From: Methylobacterium sp. E-045
Lineage (GTDB): Bacteria; Pseudomonadota; Alphaproteobacteria; Rhizobiales; Beijerinckiaceae
NCBI RefSeq assembly: GCF_022829685.1
Contig: NZ_JAKSYE010000034.1
Coordinates: 1 to 64,000, forward strand
Length of the DNA: 64,000 bases
Direction of reading: 5' to 3'
The translations under genes and the position numbers were made by a program. The notes beneath the pieces are model-generated. The model had not been told where the DNA came from. It did no database searches and was given only the letters and a program-made list of their open reading frames with translations. Of this stretch, positions 51,733 through 60,091 are shown piece after piece; positions within the stretch are counted from its first letter, which is position 1, and each line of letters begins with the position of its first letter.

Positions 51733-52618
51733 GAGGGCCGTCGTCTGCCTGGCGGCCTGCCTCCTTGTGCTGGCCTGTCCGCCCGCGCGCGCGGAAAACA
51801 AGATGCCCGCCCAGCCGCGGGTCGCCGCCCTCGACTGGAGCGCCGTGGAACTGCTCCTCGGCCTCGGTATCGTGCCGATCGCTGTGACGCAGCCCGAGAA
51901 CTACAACCGGACCGTGGTGGCGCCGGCGCTCCCCGAGGGCGTGGTGGATCTCGGCCTCGTGGTGGAGCCCAACCTCGAAGTGCTGGCGAGCCTGAAACCG
52001 GACCTGATCCTCGCCAATCCGATCCAGGTGGCGACGCAAGGGGCTTCCCTGTCGCGGATCGCCCCGACGGAGGCGGTCACCATCGCCAATGCGGGGGGCG
52101 ATCCCTACGAGCGGGCGAAGGCGGAGACGATGCGCGTCGCCATGCGCCTCGGCCGCGTCGATGAGGCCAGGGCCCTGGAGGTACGGACCGAGGCGACTCT
52201 CGCGCGGGCCGAAGCGAGCGCCTGCCCCGCCGACCGGCATCCGACCTACCTCGTCTGGATCGTCGATCACCGCAATATCGTCGTCTACGGCCGCATCAGT
52301 CTGTTCCAGACCGTGCTCGACCGCCTCGGCATCGCGAATGCCTGGACCGGCGCCAGCAACGCGTCCGGCTTCACCGCGGTGGGGATCGAGCAGCTCGCCA
52401 ACGGTCCTGCGGATGCGCGCATCGTCCATATCGGGCCGATCCAATCCGACGCCGCCAGGGCGCTGGCCGGCAGCCGACTCTGGCAGACCTTGCCGGCGGT
52501 GCGCGAGCACCATGTCGACGTGGTGGCCCCGGTCTGGTTCTACGGCGGCCTGCCGGCCATCGCGCGTTTTGCCGACCTGATGACCGATCTCGCGAAGCGG
52601 GATTGTCCCCGTGGCTGA
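51698..52618 (+). CDS. Periplasmic ferric-siderophore binding protein (FhuD-like)
   Basis: A 306-residue binding protein. From the chosen GTG it has a basic start encoded by the repeat element, then a signal hydrophobic core (AVVCLAACLLVLACPPARA). The mature part begins RVAALDWSAVELLLGLGIVP, the FhuD/BtuF fold, with LVVEPNLEVLASLKPDLILA and SLFQTVLDRLGIANAWTG. It delivers ferric hydroxamates to the FhuB-like permease. No ATG precedes the signal peptide, so the start within the repeat is a best guess (GTG 51713 also possible). It overlaps the permease by 8 bp. Confidence 0.85.
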   Translation: MPRPNVVGRSSRRAVVCLAACLLVLACPPARAENKMPAQPRVAALDWSAVELLLGLGIVPIAVTQPENYNRTVVAPALPEGVVDLGLVVEPNLEVLASLKPDLILANPIQVATQGASLSRIAPTEAVTIANAGGDPYERAKAETMRVAMRLGRVDEARALEVRTEATLARAEASACPADRHPTYLVWIVDHRNIVVYGRISLFQTVLDRLGIANAWTGASNASGFTAVGIEQLANGPADARIVHIGPIQSDAARALAGSRLWQTLPAVREHHVDVVAPVWFYGGLPAIARFADLMTDLAKRDCPRG

Positions 52619-54629
52619 GGTGGATCTCGCCGAGCCCCGCCTCGATGCCCTCGTGCCGCGCCGGTCGCGGATCGGCGGGACGATGCTCCTCATCGGCGCT
52701 GTGTCCCTCGTGGCCGCGCTCCTCACCCTGCGCACGCTCACCGCCGACATGGCGCTCGGGCCTGCGCTGAAGGCTTTGTGGAGTCCCGACTGGACCGACA
52801 TCGCCCAGGTGATCCTGCACGAGAGCGTGCTGCCGCGGATCGTCACCGCGTGGCTCGCCGGCGGCGCTCTCGCCTTGTCGGGGGTGGTGCTGCAGCAGGT
52901 GCTGCGCAATCCCCTTGCCTCGCCCTCGACGCTCGGCATCTCCGCCGGGGCGCAGCTCGCCCTGGCCCTGGCCTCCCTGTTCGCGCCCGGCCTGTTCTCG
53001 CAGGGGCGGGAGGCGGTGGCGCTCTCGGGCTCCGCCCTGGCGGTGCTCGCGGTCTTCGGCCTGAGCCGTGCCAAGGGCTTCGCCCCCCTGGGGCTGCTGC
53101 TGGCCGGCCTCGTGGTCGAACTCTATTGCGGTGCGCTCCAGACCCTCCTCGTGATCCTGCACCAGGAGCGGCTGTTCGGCCTGTTCGTCTGGGGGGCGGG
53201 GTCGCTCGCCATGAACGATTGGAGCGCGCCCGCCTATCTCGCGCCCCGCCTCGCGGTCGCCGCCCTCCTGGTGGCGCTCATGGTGCGGCCCCTCTCGGTG
53301 CTCGACCTCGACGAGGCGAATGCCAAAAGCCTCGGCCTCTCCCTCGGCCGGGTGCGGTTCCTTGCCGTAGCCGTGGCGGTGGCGCTGGGCGGCTTCGTGG
53401 TGGCGGGGGTGGGCGTCATCGGTTTCGTCGGCTTCGCCGCGCCGATCCTCGTCCGCCTCACGGGCACGCGCATCCTGCGAGACCGTCTCATCGCCGCGCC
53501 CCTTCTCGGGGCGGCCCTGATCTGGCTCACCGATTCCGTGGTCCTGGCCCTCGCCCCCATCGCGCAGGTGCCCACGGGCGCGCTGGCTTCCCTCGTCGGC
53601 GTGCCGATGCTGCTCTGGCTGCTGCCGCGCCTGCGCGGCGTCGGCGCGCTGCATCGCCCGGACGGCGAGACCTCGGCCCGTCTCGCGCGGCCCTGGCGCC
53701 TGATCCTGGCCGGAGCGGTGTCGCTCGCCCTTCTCGTGTTCGTCGCCCTGACCCTCGGCCGCGATCCGGCCGGCTGGCACTGGAGCCTCGGGGCCGGCCT
53801 CGACGGGCTGTTGCCCTGGCGCCTGCCCCGGATCGCGGCCTCCCTCGCCGCCGGCGCGATGCTGGCCCTGGCCGGCACCCTGCTGCAGCGGCTCACCGGC
53901 AATCCCCTAGCGAGTCCCGAAGTGCTCGGGATCAGTTCCGGGGCCGCCCTCGGCCTCGTCGCGATCACGATCGTCCTCGGCACGCCCGACCGGATGGCGC
54001 TCCTCGCCGCCGGCAGCCTCGGGGCCCTCGCGACCCTGCTGGCGATCGCGAGCCTCGGTCGTCGGGCCGACACCGTGCCCGAGCAGATGCTGCTGGCCGG
54101 AATCGGCCTCACCACCGGGTTCGCCGCCCTCCTCACCATCCTGATGATCAGCGGCGATCCCTCCGTGGTGATGCTGCTCGGGTGGACGGCGGGCTCCACG
54201 GCGCGGGTGGCGCCGGAGGATGCCGTGGCGGCCCTCGGAATCCTCGGCCTCGGAGCCGCCTGCCTCCCCGCCCTGACCCGCTGGCTCGACCTGCTGCCCC
54301 TCGGCGATCCCACCGGCCGGTCGCTTGGCCTCGGCCTGCGCCGCAGCCGTCTTGCCATCCTCGTCGTGGCGGCGATCCTCACCACCGCGGCGACCCTGGT
54401 GGCGGGGCCGTTGAGCTTCGTCGGCCTCGTGGCCCCTCAGGTGGCGCGGTTGTCCGGCCTCACCCGCGCGGCGCCGCAGCTCGCCGGTGCGGCGATCGTC
54501 GGCGCGCTCATCATGGTCGCGGCGGATTTCGTCGGGCGGATGGCGTTCTTCCCCTACCAGCTGCCCGCCGGATTGGTGGCGACCCTCGTCGGCGGGCCAT
54601 TCCTGATGTGGCTGCTGGCCCGCCGTTGA
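52611..54629 (+). CDS. Fused double-permease for ferric hydroxamates (FhuB-like)
   Basis: A 672-residue inner-membrane permease made of two FecCD-type halves in one chain (about 25-345 and 350-672), as in FhuB. Each half has the Gly-rich signature (VLRNPLASPSTLGISAGAQL; LTGNPLASPEVLGISSGAAL) and the late ATPase-contact loop (VGFVGFAAPILVRLTGT; VGLVAPQVARLSGLTR). About 20 helices are expected. It works with the FhuD-like protein and the distant FhuC-like ATPase. The GTG start overlaps the binding-protein stop. Confidence 0.92.
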   Translation: MAEVDLAEPRLDALVPRRSRIGGTMLLIGAVSLVAALLTLRTLTADMALGPALKALWSPDWTDIAQVILHESVLPRIVTAWLAGGALALSGVVLQQVLRNPLASPSTLGISAGAQLALALASLFAPGLFSQGREAVALSGSALAVLAVFGLSRAKGFAPLGLLLAGLVVELYCGALQTLLVILHQERLFGLFVWGAGSLAMNDWSAPAYLAPRLAVAALLVALMVRPLSVLDLDEANAKSLGLSLGRVRFLAVAVAVALGGFVVAGVGVIGFVGFAAPILVRLTGTRILRDRLIAAPLLGAALIWLTDSVVLALAPIAQVPTGALASLVGVPMLLWLLPRLRGVGALHRPDGETSARLARPWRLILAGAVSLALLVFVALTLGRDPAGWHWSLGAGLDGLLPWRLPRIAASLAAGAMLALAGTLLQRLTGNPLASPEVLGISSGAALGLVAITIVLGTPDRMALLAAGSLGALATLLAIASLGRRADTVPEQMLLAGIGLTTGFAALLTILMISGDPSVVMLLGWTAGSTARVAPEDAVAALGILGLGAACLPALTRWLDLLPLGDPTGRSLGLGLRRSRLAILVVAAILTTAATLVAGPLSFVGLVAPQVARLSGLTRAAPQLAGAAIVGALIMVAADFVGRMAFFPYQLPAGLVATLVGGPFLMWLLARR

Positions 54630-54879
54630 ATGTCGCAGGACGGGTTCTTCTCAGTCTGAATTGAATTATTCCAAAGTAGGAATGTGATCCTTAGGCAACG
54701 CAGCCACAACTTCGGTCATTGAGGAGCAACTTCGCCTTGCTGTCAAAGACGCCGTATGGATTCGTCTTACCGAGACTCGATCTTTGTTTTTGAATCGTTC
54801 CACGCGATGCATCGGCGAGGACATCTCGCTCAGTCACGATCAAGTCTGCGCCGTATTTCCGACGATCAAGGCCTTCCCT
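54630..54879. promoter_or_regulatory. Promoter region of the siderophore receptor
   Basis: A 250-bp gap without a gene. ATTCC-N6-GGAAT (54668-54683) in an AT-rich patch is an operator-like inverted repeat. It resembles the AAATTCC/GGAATTT site before the GTA operon in half-site but not spacing. Which regulator binds is unknown. Confidence 0.35.
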
Positions 54880-57276
54880 ATGTCTGATGGCATGTTGCTC
54901 TCCCCCGGCAGGGTCTCTCACAAAACCGTGAGTGGACTGCGCTGTCTCGCCGGGGTCTCCACCGTGGCGATGCTCGCCATGGCCCCCGCCCTGTGGAGCG
55001 GGGAGGCCTTCGCCCAGGGCGCTTCGGGCGGCACGGCCGCGGTGCAGCTCGACACCCTGTCGGTGCAGGGCTCCGGCAATGGTGTGGGAGGCGGCAATGG
55101 CGGCGGCGTAACGGCTGCCAATTCCTACGTCGTGCCCAGGAGTACGTCGGGAACAAAGACCAACGCGGCGCTGCGGGAGATCCCCCAGTCCGTGTCCGTC
55201 GTCACCCAGAAGCAACTCGAGGATCGCGGCGCGGAGAATCTCGCTGATGCGCTCGCTTACAGCGCCGGCATCGTCGCGTCGCCGCAGGGGCAGGATGGCC
55301 GTTTCGATCAACTGATCATCCGTGGCTTCGATCAGACCCAGCGCGGCATCTATAAGGACGGGATGCGTCTGCCTCAGACGAGCTTCTCCGGCTTCCCGAT
55401 CGAGCCCTACGGCGTGGAGCGCATCGACGTGCTGCGTGGTCCGACCTCGGGCCTGTTCGGACTCAACGATCCGGGTGGCCTCGTCAACTTCATCACCAAA
55501 AAGCCGACGATCGAGCCGCTACGGGAGATATTCAGTTCCTACGGCAGCTTCAACCGCAAGCAGTTCGGCTTCGACCTGAGCGGCCCGCTAAATCCCGAGA
55601 AGACGATCCTCTACCGGATCACCGGCCTGCTGAGGGAAGGCGGCACGCAGGTGGATTACACGCCGCTGGACCGAATCTATATTGCGCCCGCGGTGACCTT
55701 CGCGCCTTCGGCGGATACCAGCCTGACGGTGCTCGGCAATTATCAAAGAGACCGCACCGGCGACACATTCCGCGCCATCCCGCGCGAATACACCCGGAGC
55801 AGCAATCCCTATAAGTCGGAGATGCGCAGCCGCTTCCTGGGGGAGCCGGGCTTCTCGCGCTTCCTCGCCGAGCATTTCGAGGGCGGCTACCAGTTCTCAC
55901 ACCGGTTCGACGACCATTGGACCGTGCGCCAGAATCTGCGCTACGCCCATGCCTCGACCGATTACAATGCGATCTATTCCACGAGCGTCACCAATTCGGC
56001 GATGCCCAACATCGTCAACCGCGAGGCTCAGACTTGGCTTGAAGATTACGGCGTCTTCACCGTCGATACCCAGATTCAGCACGATGCGCAGTTCGGTGAC
56101 ATCAAGAATATTGCCCTGCTCGGGGTCGATTACAGCAAGATCAAGAACAAGAGCGACCAGTACGGCGGTACAAGCTTTGGTCTTCTCGGAGTCGGTCCAT
56201 TCGTAGGCCCGCTCAACATCCTCAACCCGGTCTACGGCCAGCCCGTCGCCCAGCTTCCGCGTTCCCTCCTGTCACGGTTGCAACAGGACCAAGTGGGCGT
56301 CTACGCGCAGGATCAGGTAAAATTCTACGATCACTGGCTGCTCAGCATGAACGCCCGCTACGATTGGGTGACGACGAAGACCGACGCCCAAAACCCGGTC
56401 ATCGATACCGTGCGCCAAATACTCAACGCCATCCCGTTCCCGAACGGAATTCCCACGAGCTTCGGTGCGAATCAGGACGCACAATCCTATAGCGGCCGCG
56501 TCGGACTCTCGTATCTTTTCGACAACGGCCTGACGCCCTATGTCTCGGCGGCCCGCTCGTTTAACGTGCTACCGGTCTTCCTCCAGAATAGCACGAGCAT
56601 GGACGTGCCCGGCATCGGTCCGGTGCCACTGACCTACAACATCACGCCGGCCAAGCCCGAGATCGGCGAGACCATTGAGGCTGGTGTCAAGTTTCAGCCG
56701 CCGGGCCAGGCTACCTCGATCCTCTTCTCCGTGTTCAACACGAAGAAGACTAACGCCCTGTTCTTCAACCCCAGCGATCCGTTGCAGCAGGCGTTCTATC
56801 AGAACGGTGAAGTCGAGGTGAAAGGTTTCGAGAGTGAAGCCACCGTCGACCTCCTCGACGGCTTGAAGCTCATCTCGTCGCTCACGGTCCTGCAGGCCGA
56901 AGTGACGAAGGACAATGCGCCCGACGGCAATCCCAGCGCGGTCGGAAAGAGGCCAATCCAAGTGCCGAACTTCACCGCCGCCACTTGGCTCGATTATACG
57001 ATCCAGACCGGAATGTTCCGCGGGCTCGGGATCGGCGGCGGCGTGCGCTACATCGGAGAAACATTCGGCGATCCCCAGAATACGATCCGCGTACCGGATT
57101 ACGTCCTGTTCGATGCGTCGCTCCGGTACACTTACGAGAACTGGCGCTTCCAGGTGGCGGCCAACAACCTCACGGACCGCGTCTATGTCGGCACCTGCTC
57201 GCAACAGGTCAGATTCGTCGGCTGCAATTACGGCGAAGGCCGCCGCATCACCGGCTCCGTCACCTATCGCTGGTAG
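54880..57276 (+). CDS. TonB-dependent siderophore receptor
   Basis: A 798-residue outer-membrane receptor. Signal peptide (residues about 20-45, AFA), then a plug domain (REIPQSVSVVTQKQLEDRGA, IIRGFDQTQRGIYKDGMRLP, VERIDVLRGPTSGLFGLNDPGGLVNFITKK) and a 22-strand barrel ending with aromatic TYRW. It is the ferrichrome/FhuA-like class, the likely receptor for the siderophore made here. Several in-frame starts exist; ATG 54880 has AAGG upstream and leads to a sensible signal. Followed by a strong terminator. Confidence 0.9.
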   Translation: MSDGMLLSPGRVSHKTVSGLRCLAGVSTVAMLAMAPALWSGEAFAQGASGGTAAVQLDTLSVQGSGNGVGGGNGGGVTAANSYVVPRSTSGTKTNAALREIPQSVSVVTQKQLEDRGAENLADALAYSAGIVASPQGQDGRFDQLIIRGFDQTQRGIYKDGMRLPQTSFSGFPIEPYGVERIDVLRGPTSGLFGLNDPGGLVNFITKKPTIEPLREIFSSYGSFNRKQFGFDLSGPLNPEKTILYRITGLLREGGTQVDYTPLDRIYIAPAVTFAPSADTSLTVLGNYQRDRTGDTFRAIPREYTRSSNPYKSEMRSRFLGEPGFSRFLAEHFEGGYQFSHRFDDHWTVRQNLRYAHASTDYNAIYSTSVTNSAMPNIVNREAQTWLEDYGVFTVDTQIQHDAQFGDIKNIALLGVDYSKIKNKSDQYGGTSFGLLGVGPFVGPLNILNPVYGQPVAQLPRSLLSRLQQDQVGVYAQDQVKFYDHWLLSMNARYDWVTTKTDAQNPVIDTVRQILNAIPFPNGIPTSFGANQDAQSYSGRVGLSYLFDNGLTPYVSAARSFNVLPVFLQNSTSMDVPGIGPVPLTYNITPAKPEIGETIEAGVKFQPPGQATSILFSVFNTKKTNALFFNPSDPLQQAFYQNGEVEVKGFESEATVDLLDGLKLISSLTVLQAEVTKDNAPDGNPSAVGKRPIQVPNFTAATWLDYTIQTGMFRGLGIGGGVRYIGETFGDPQNTIRVPDYVLFDASLRYTYENWRFQVAANNLTDRVYVGTCSQQVRFVGCNYGEGRRITGSVTYRW

Positions 57277-57299
57277 GCGATACGCATTCGATGAGATCG

Positions 57300-57332
57300 G
57301 CCCCGGATCGAACGATCCGGGGCTTTTCTTTT
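57300..57332 (+). terminator. Rho-independent terminator of the siderophore operon
   Basis: An 11-bp perfect stem (GCCCCGGATCG / CGATCCGGGGC) with an AA loop is followed by TTTTCTTTT, 24 bp after the receptor stop. One of the clearest terminators in the window. Confidence 0.93.
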
Positions 57333-57388
57333 GGGAGTGTTGCCCGGGCGTCGTTGACGGGCCTCTCCGCCGGCGGCTAGCTTGACCG

Positions 57389-57560
57389 TGACGGTTCCTC
57401 TCCGGAGGATCAAAAGGGAATGCGGTGAGGGTCTTGGGCCCGATGCCGCGGCTGCCCCCGCAACTGTAAGCGGCGAGCCCTTCATCAACACGTCACTGGG
57501 TGATCCACCTGGGAAGACGATGAGAGGGCGGCGACCCGCGAGCCAGGAGACCTGCCGTCA
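57389..57560 (+). promoter_or_regulatory. Cobalamin riboswitch
   Basis: A B12-sensing aptamer. P1 is closed by TGACGG (57389) with CCGTCA (57555). Conserved blocks occur in order: GGGAATGCGGTGAGG, GCTGCCCCCGCAACTGTAAG, CACTGGG, CCTGGGAAG and the B12 box AGCCAGGAGACCTGCC. A hairpin GCGTTCGC-N5-GCGAACGC (57614-57634) may be part of the expression platform. The downstream receptor starts 315 bp later. Confidence 0.95.
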
Positions 57561-57793
57561 GTCGTGGTCACACGCGAAACGCATCGGGCGGGGTGTCCTG
57601 ATGGGGTGTCGGGGCGTTCGCATGGCGCGAACGCATCGGCTTCGTTCGCGGTGACGTGCCACTGCGCTGAGCCGCGCCTGCCGTTCGCCCGCGATGCCCG
57701 ATCGTAACCGTTCCTTCCGTTGCAGACTCGCTCCCGAGCATGTCCTCGGCGAGACCTCCTGGTCCCGCGCGCAGGCACTTTGCCCGGATCGAC

Positions 57794-57813
57794 ATATTGT
57801 AACGTTATAACAT
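57794..57813 (+). promoter_or_regulatory. AT-rich palindromic site before second TonB receptor
   Basis: GTTATAAC (57804-57811) and the overlapping TAACGTTA (57800-57807) are perfect palindromes in a GC-rich spacer about 65 bp before the receptor start. The right half TATAACAT resembles Zur half-sites and also a -10 box. Either way it suggests a promoter or operator separate from the riboswitch. Identity is not settled. Confidence 0.4.
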
Positions 57814-57874
57814 ACGATTTAGCAGAGGGGATGCGGCTTTCGGCCAGCGATCAATCCGGTTTGCCCAAACGATC

Positions 57875-60091
57875 ATGTCATCACAGGTCACCCATCGCGC
57901 CCCAGGCCGCGCCTCCCCGGCCCGCGCCACCGCTTTCCTCGCGTCCCTCCTCGGCCCGACCCTGCTCGCTAGCGAAGTCCGGGCCCAGGATTCCCTTACC
58001 CGGGATTCCGTCACCGAAAAGTCCGTCACCTTGGACCAACTGACCGTCGAGGGCAGCGGGGTCAGCCTCACGCGGGCGAACCCCGTCGGCCTCAACCTGT
58101 CGACACCCTCCCGAAGCGCCAGCCGCCTCGGCCTGACGCCCCTCGAGACCCCCGCCAGCATCGACGTGATCAGCGGCGAGACCGCCCGCATCCGGGGCCA
58201 GAACACGGTGGTCGAGGCGGTGACGCAGAACGCCACCGGCATCACCACGATCGCCTCGCCCGGAAACGGCAACGGCGCCTTCTCCAGCAGAGGCTTTGCC
58301 GGCCCGAACTCGATCCAGCAGCTCTACGACGGCACCCGCCTGTTCGTGGGTGCCGGCACGGTCACCTTCCCCTTCGACACCTGGAACGTGGAGCGGATCG
58401 AGGTGCTGCGCGGCCCGGCCTCCGTGCTCTACGGCGACGGCGCCATCGGCGGCGTGGTGAACGTGGTCTCGAAGAAGCCGAGCTTCACGCCGATCCATGC
58501 CGCGCGCGCCGCCACCGGGTCGGACGGGCTCGCGCGCCTCGCCGTCGATCTCGGCGGTCCCATCGGCGACGCGGTGGCCTACCGCCTCAACGTCAGCGGC
58601 AACCGCGACGGCGGCTGGACCAGCCCGAACGGCGACTTCCGCAACCTCGCGGTCTCCGGCGCGCTGCTGTTCCAGCTGAACCCCGATCTCGCCGTCACCC
58701 TCAGCCACGATCTCGGCTACCAGGAGCCCGCCCGCTATTGGGGCACGCCGCTCGTCAACGGCCGGATCGTCCAAGCCCTGCGCAACAACAACTACAATGT
58801 CGACGGCTCGAAGATCATCTGGTCCGACAACTGGACCCAGCTCAAGACCGAGTGGACGCCCAGCGCCGACATCACCATCCGCAACACCGCCTACCGCCTG
58901 CAGAGCCGGCGCCACTGGCTCGATGTCGAGCAATACCGGTTCAATCGCGGCACCGGCCTCATCGACCGGTCCGACTACCTCGAAATCTACCACAGCCAAG
59001 AGCAGGTCGGGAACCGCTTCGACGCGGCGTTCAAGGGCAACGTCTTCGGCTTCCGCAACGAGTTCGCCATCGGATTCGACGTCAACCACGTGGATTTCCG
59101 TCACACCAACAACTTCTCCAGCGCGGGCGGCAACCTTGTCACCAGCGTCGACCCGTTCAACTACGATCCGGGCCTCTTTCCGGCCAATGGCCGCGCGAGC
59201 CCGGCCTATGCCACCAGCACCAACCAGGCCTCGGTCTTCGCCGAGAACCGGCTGATCCTCAGCGACCAACTCTCCTTCCTCACCGGCGTGCGCTTCGACG
59301 CGCCGACCCTGCATCGCCGCAATCTCGCCACCGGGGCGACCTTCGAGCGCTCGTTCGAGGCCCTGAGCTACCGCTTCGGCCTCGTCTACAATCCCACGCC
59401 GGATTCGGCCCTCTACGTGCAATACGCCACCGCCACCGATCCCGTGGGCAGCCTCATCAGCCTGTCGCAAGCGAACGCCAATTTCGACCTCTCCACCGGC
59501 GAACAGATCGAGGTCGGGGCCAAGGGCCTCGCGCTGAACGGCGCCCTCGAATGGGCTGTGGCGGGCTATCGCATCGTCAAGGACAACCTGATCTCGGCGG
59601 TACCGGGCCAGCCCACGCTCTCGACCCAGGTCGGCCAACAATCCTCGCACGGGGTGGAGGGGGCCCTCGCCCTACATCTGCCCGATGGCTGGCGCATCGA
59701 CGCCAACCTCGCCTTGCTTCATGCACAGTACGACGAGTTCCGGGAGGGGTCAGTCTCCTATGCGGGAAACCAGCCCATCGACGTGCCCCAGCGCGTCGCC
59801 AACGTCTGGCTCAACTGGGCCTTCGCCCGTGACTGGGAGGCCCGGATCGGGCTGCAGAATGTCGGCCGGGTCTTCAGCGACTTCTCCAACACCGCGCCGC
59901 GGCCCGACTACACCCTCGCCCATCTCGGCCTCGACCATCAGGTCACCCCGGCCTCGCGCCTGAGCCTTCGCGTCTACAACCTGTTCGACACGACCTACGC
60001 CATCAGCGGCAACGCCGTGGATGGGATCGGCACCAACTGGATCCTCGGGCGACCGCGCTCCTTCGAGGTCGCCTACAGCGTCGCGTGGTGA
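57875..60091 (+). CDS. TonB-dependent receptor under cobalamin riboswitch context
   Basis: A 738-residue outer-membrane receptor. Signal peptide (about 15-38, VRA). A possible TonB box VTLDQLTVEG precedes the plug (LGLTPLETPASIDVISGETA, GAFSSRGFAGPNSIQQLYDG, VERIEVLRGPASVLYGDGAI GG-VVNVVSKKP). The barrel ends in SVAW. It resembles FecA/ferric-siderophore receptors rather than BtuB, yet its leader has a B12 aptamer. Possible ligands are a corrinoid, a metal chelate or a siderophore. Overlaps the PepSY protein by 4 bp. Confidence 0.85.
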   Translation: MSSQVTHRAPGRASPARATAFLASLLGPTLLASEVRAQDSLTRDSVTEKSVTLDQLTVEGSGVSLTRANPVGLNLSTPSRSASRLGLTPLETPASIDVISGETARIRGQNTVVEAVTQNATGITTIASPGNGNGAFSSRGFAGPNSIQQLYDGTRLFVGAGTVTFPFDTWNVERIEVLRGPASVLYGDGAIGGVVNVVSKKPSFTPIHAARAATGSDGLARLAVDLGGPIGDAVAYRLNVSGNRDGGWTSPNGDFRNLAVSGALLFQLNPDLAVTLSHDLGYQEPARYWGTPLVNGRIVQALRNNNYNVDGSKIIWSDNWTQLKTEWTPSADITIRNTAYRLQSRRHWLDVEQYRFNRGTGLIDRSDYLEIYHSQEQVGNRFDAAFKGNVFGFRNEFAIGFDVNHVDFRHTNNFSSAGGNLVTSVDPFNYDPGLFPANGRASPAYATSTNQASVFAENRLILSDQLSFLTGVRFDAPTLHRRNLATGATFERSFEALSYRFGLVYNPTPDSALYVQYATATDPVGSLISLSQANANFDLSTGEQIEVGAKGLALNGALEWAVAGYRIVKDNLISAVPGQPTLSTQVGQQSSHGVEGALALHLPDGWRIDANLALLHAQYDEFREGSVSYAGNQPIDVPQRVANVWLNWAFARDWEARIGLQNVGRVFSDFSNTAPRPDYTLAHLGLDHQVTPASRLSLRVYNLFDTTYAISGNAVDGIGTNWILGRPRSFEVAYSVAW

